This document shows positions 6,724 through 7,385 of a stretch of DNA of 7,385 bases, piece by piece. The DNA lies in NCBI GenBank assembly GCA_002432555.1, contig DJFO01000302.1:566-7950 (forward strand). Reading direction: 5' to 3'. The position numbers and the translations under genes were made by a program. How positions within the stretch are numbered: the first letter of the stretch is position 1; every line of letters begins with the position of its first letter. Under the pieces are notes generated by a model. That model had not been told where the DNA came from, made no database searches, and was given only the letters and a program-made list of their open reading frames with translations. The DNA comes from Marinagarivorans sp. UBA5870 (GTDB lineage Bacteria > Pseudomonadota > Gammaproteobacteria > Pseudomonadales > Cellvibrionaceae).

Positions 6724-7385
6724 ATGTTTGATTGGTTGGCAAGTCCGGAAGCGTGGGTCGCTTTGGCGACGCTCACGGCACTGGAAATCGTTTTAGGTAT
6801 CGACAACATCATTTTCATTTCCATCCTGGTGGGCCGCCTGCCGGAACATCAGCGCAACTTCGCGCGGCGCACCGGCCTTGCGCTGGCGATGCTGACACGC
6901 CTTGCCCTCCTGTTCTCCCTCGCGTGGGTGATGGGGCTGACCGACCCCTGGTTTACGATCTTGGGCGAGGAAATCTCTGGGCGCGATGTCATTCTCATAG
7001 GCGGTGGTCTGTTCCTGCTCGCCAAGGCGACCCATGAGATCCACTCCAGCATGGAAGGCATGGGAGGTGATGGAGAACGCGCGGTAGTGGCCCCCAATCT
7101 CATCATGGTGCTGGTGCAAATCGCCATTCTCGATATAGTTTTCTCGCTGGATTCCGTCATCACCGCCGTCGGCATGGCCAATCACCTCTGGGTCATGATC
7201 GTCGCCGTCATGATCGCCCTCGGCATCATGCTCGTTTTCGCCGGCTCCATCAGCGATTTCGTCAACCAGCACCCCACCTTCAAGATGCTCGCCCTGAGCT
7301 TCCTGATTTTGATCGGCGTGACCCTCGTCGGCGAATCCCTCGGCCAGCACGTGCCCAAAGGCTACATCTACTTCTCCATGGCCTT
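6724..7385 (+). CDS. TerC-family integral membrane protein, YgdQ-like (3' end outside window)
   Basis: Translation from ATG gives MFDWLASPEAWVALATLTAL and then the family hallmark LEIVLGIDNIIF (residues 20-31). The repeat of this hallmark, LDIVFSLDSVITAVG, starts at 136, and HPTFKMLALSFLILIGVTL and VPKGYIYF follow near the window end. This closely follows E. coli YgdQ along its whole visible length (220 codons); about 20 residues are probably missing. The family has about seven membrane helices with paired acidic residues in the hallmark repeats (E21, D27; D137, D143), thought to handle metal ions, especially manganese. AGGAG (6712-6716) sits 7 bases before ATG. The gene follows secDF by 81 bases. 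The AT-rich stretch before it includes a weak promoter-like pair (TTGTTC 6680-6685, TAAAAA 6701-6706, 15-base spacing), so both readthrough and its own promoter are possible. There is no kinase or CBS domain in the visible part. Confidence 0.93.
   Translation, partial: MFDWLASPEAWVALATLTALEIVLGIDNIIFISILVGRLPEHQRNFARRTGLALAMLTRLALLFSLAWVMGLTDPWFTILGEEISGRDVILIGGGLFLLAKATHEIHSSMEGMGGDGERAVVAPNLIMVLVQIAILDIVFSLDSVITAVGMANHLWVMIVAVMIALGIMLVFAGSISDFVNQHPTFKMLALSFLILIGVTLVGESLGQHVPKGYIYFSMA

Noticed and set aside
6793..7350. 185-residue minus-strand ORF
   Set aside because: It is antisense to the TerC-family gene. The His/Glu/Asp/Gly-rich translation is an artefact of reading hydrophobic codons backwards.

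Overview
The window looks like chromosomal DNA of a Gram-negative, GC-rich proteobacterium, most likely a gammaproteobacterium. The TerC-family protein at the right end is close to E. coli YgdQ, and the SecD part carries the VDANILINERIREE-type segment also found in E. coli SecD. This placement is an inference from remembered family sequences. All credible genes lie on the + strand; the long minus-strand reading frames are shadows of these genes.

Left part (2-3575): two tightly spaced genes, probably one operon. The first is cut by the window edge. It encodes a LacI/PBP1-type ligand-binding domain followed by a GAF-like region and a PAS_3-like domain, with no visible output domain. Twenty-five bases later comes a 656-residue protein with one N-terminal membrane segment, long coiled coils and a GAF-like C-terminal region. 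I cannot name either gene.

Middle part (3576-4119): this is the most interesting stretch. After two small palindromes comes a 131-codon ORF encoding a secretory-type N-terminus and a C-terminus ending ...ARAPPRF. The RAPP motif two residues from the end, a gene position directly upstream of secDF, and an intrinsic terminator that starts at the RAPP/stop codons together match export-monitoring translation-arrest peptides (SecM, VemP and MifM by logic; ApdA/ApdP by motif). I propose that it senses Sec/SecDF activity and controls secDF by stalling ribosomes, through attenuation, RNA refolding or both.

Right part (4120-7385): a fused SecD-SecF translocase motor subunit of 840 residues, not preceded by yajC, is followed after an 81-base spacer by a TerC-family membrane protein that runs off the window. 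TerC proteins have been linked to metalation of Sec-exported proteins, so arrest peptide, secDF and terC may form a small secretion-control module.
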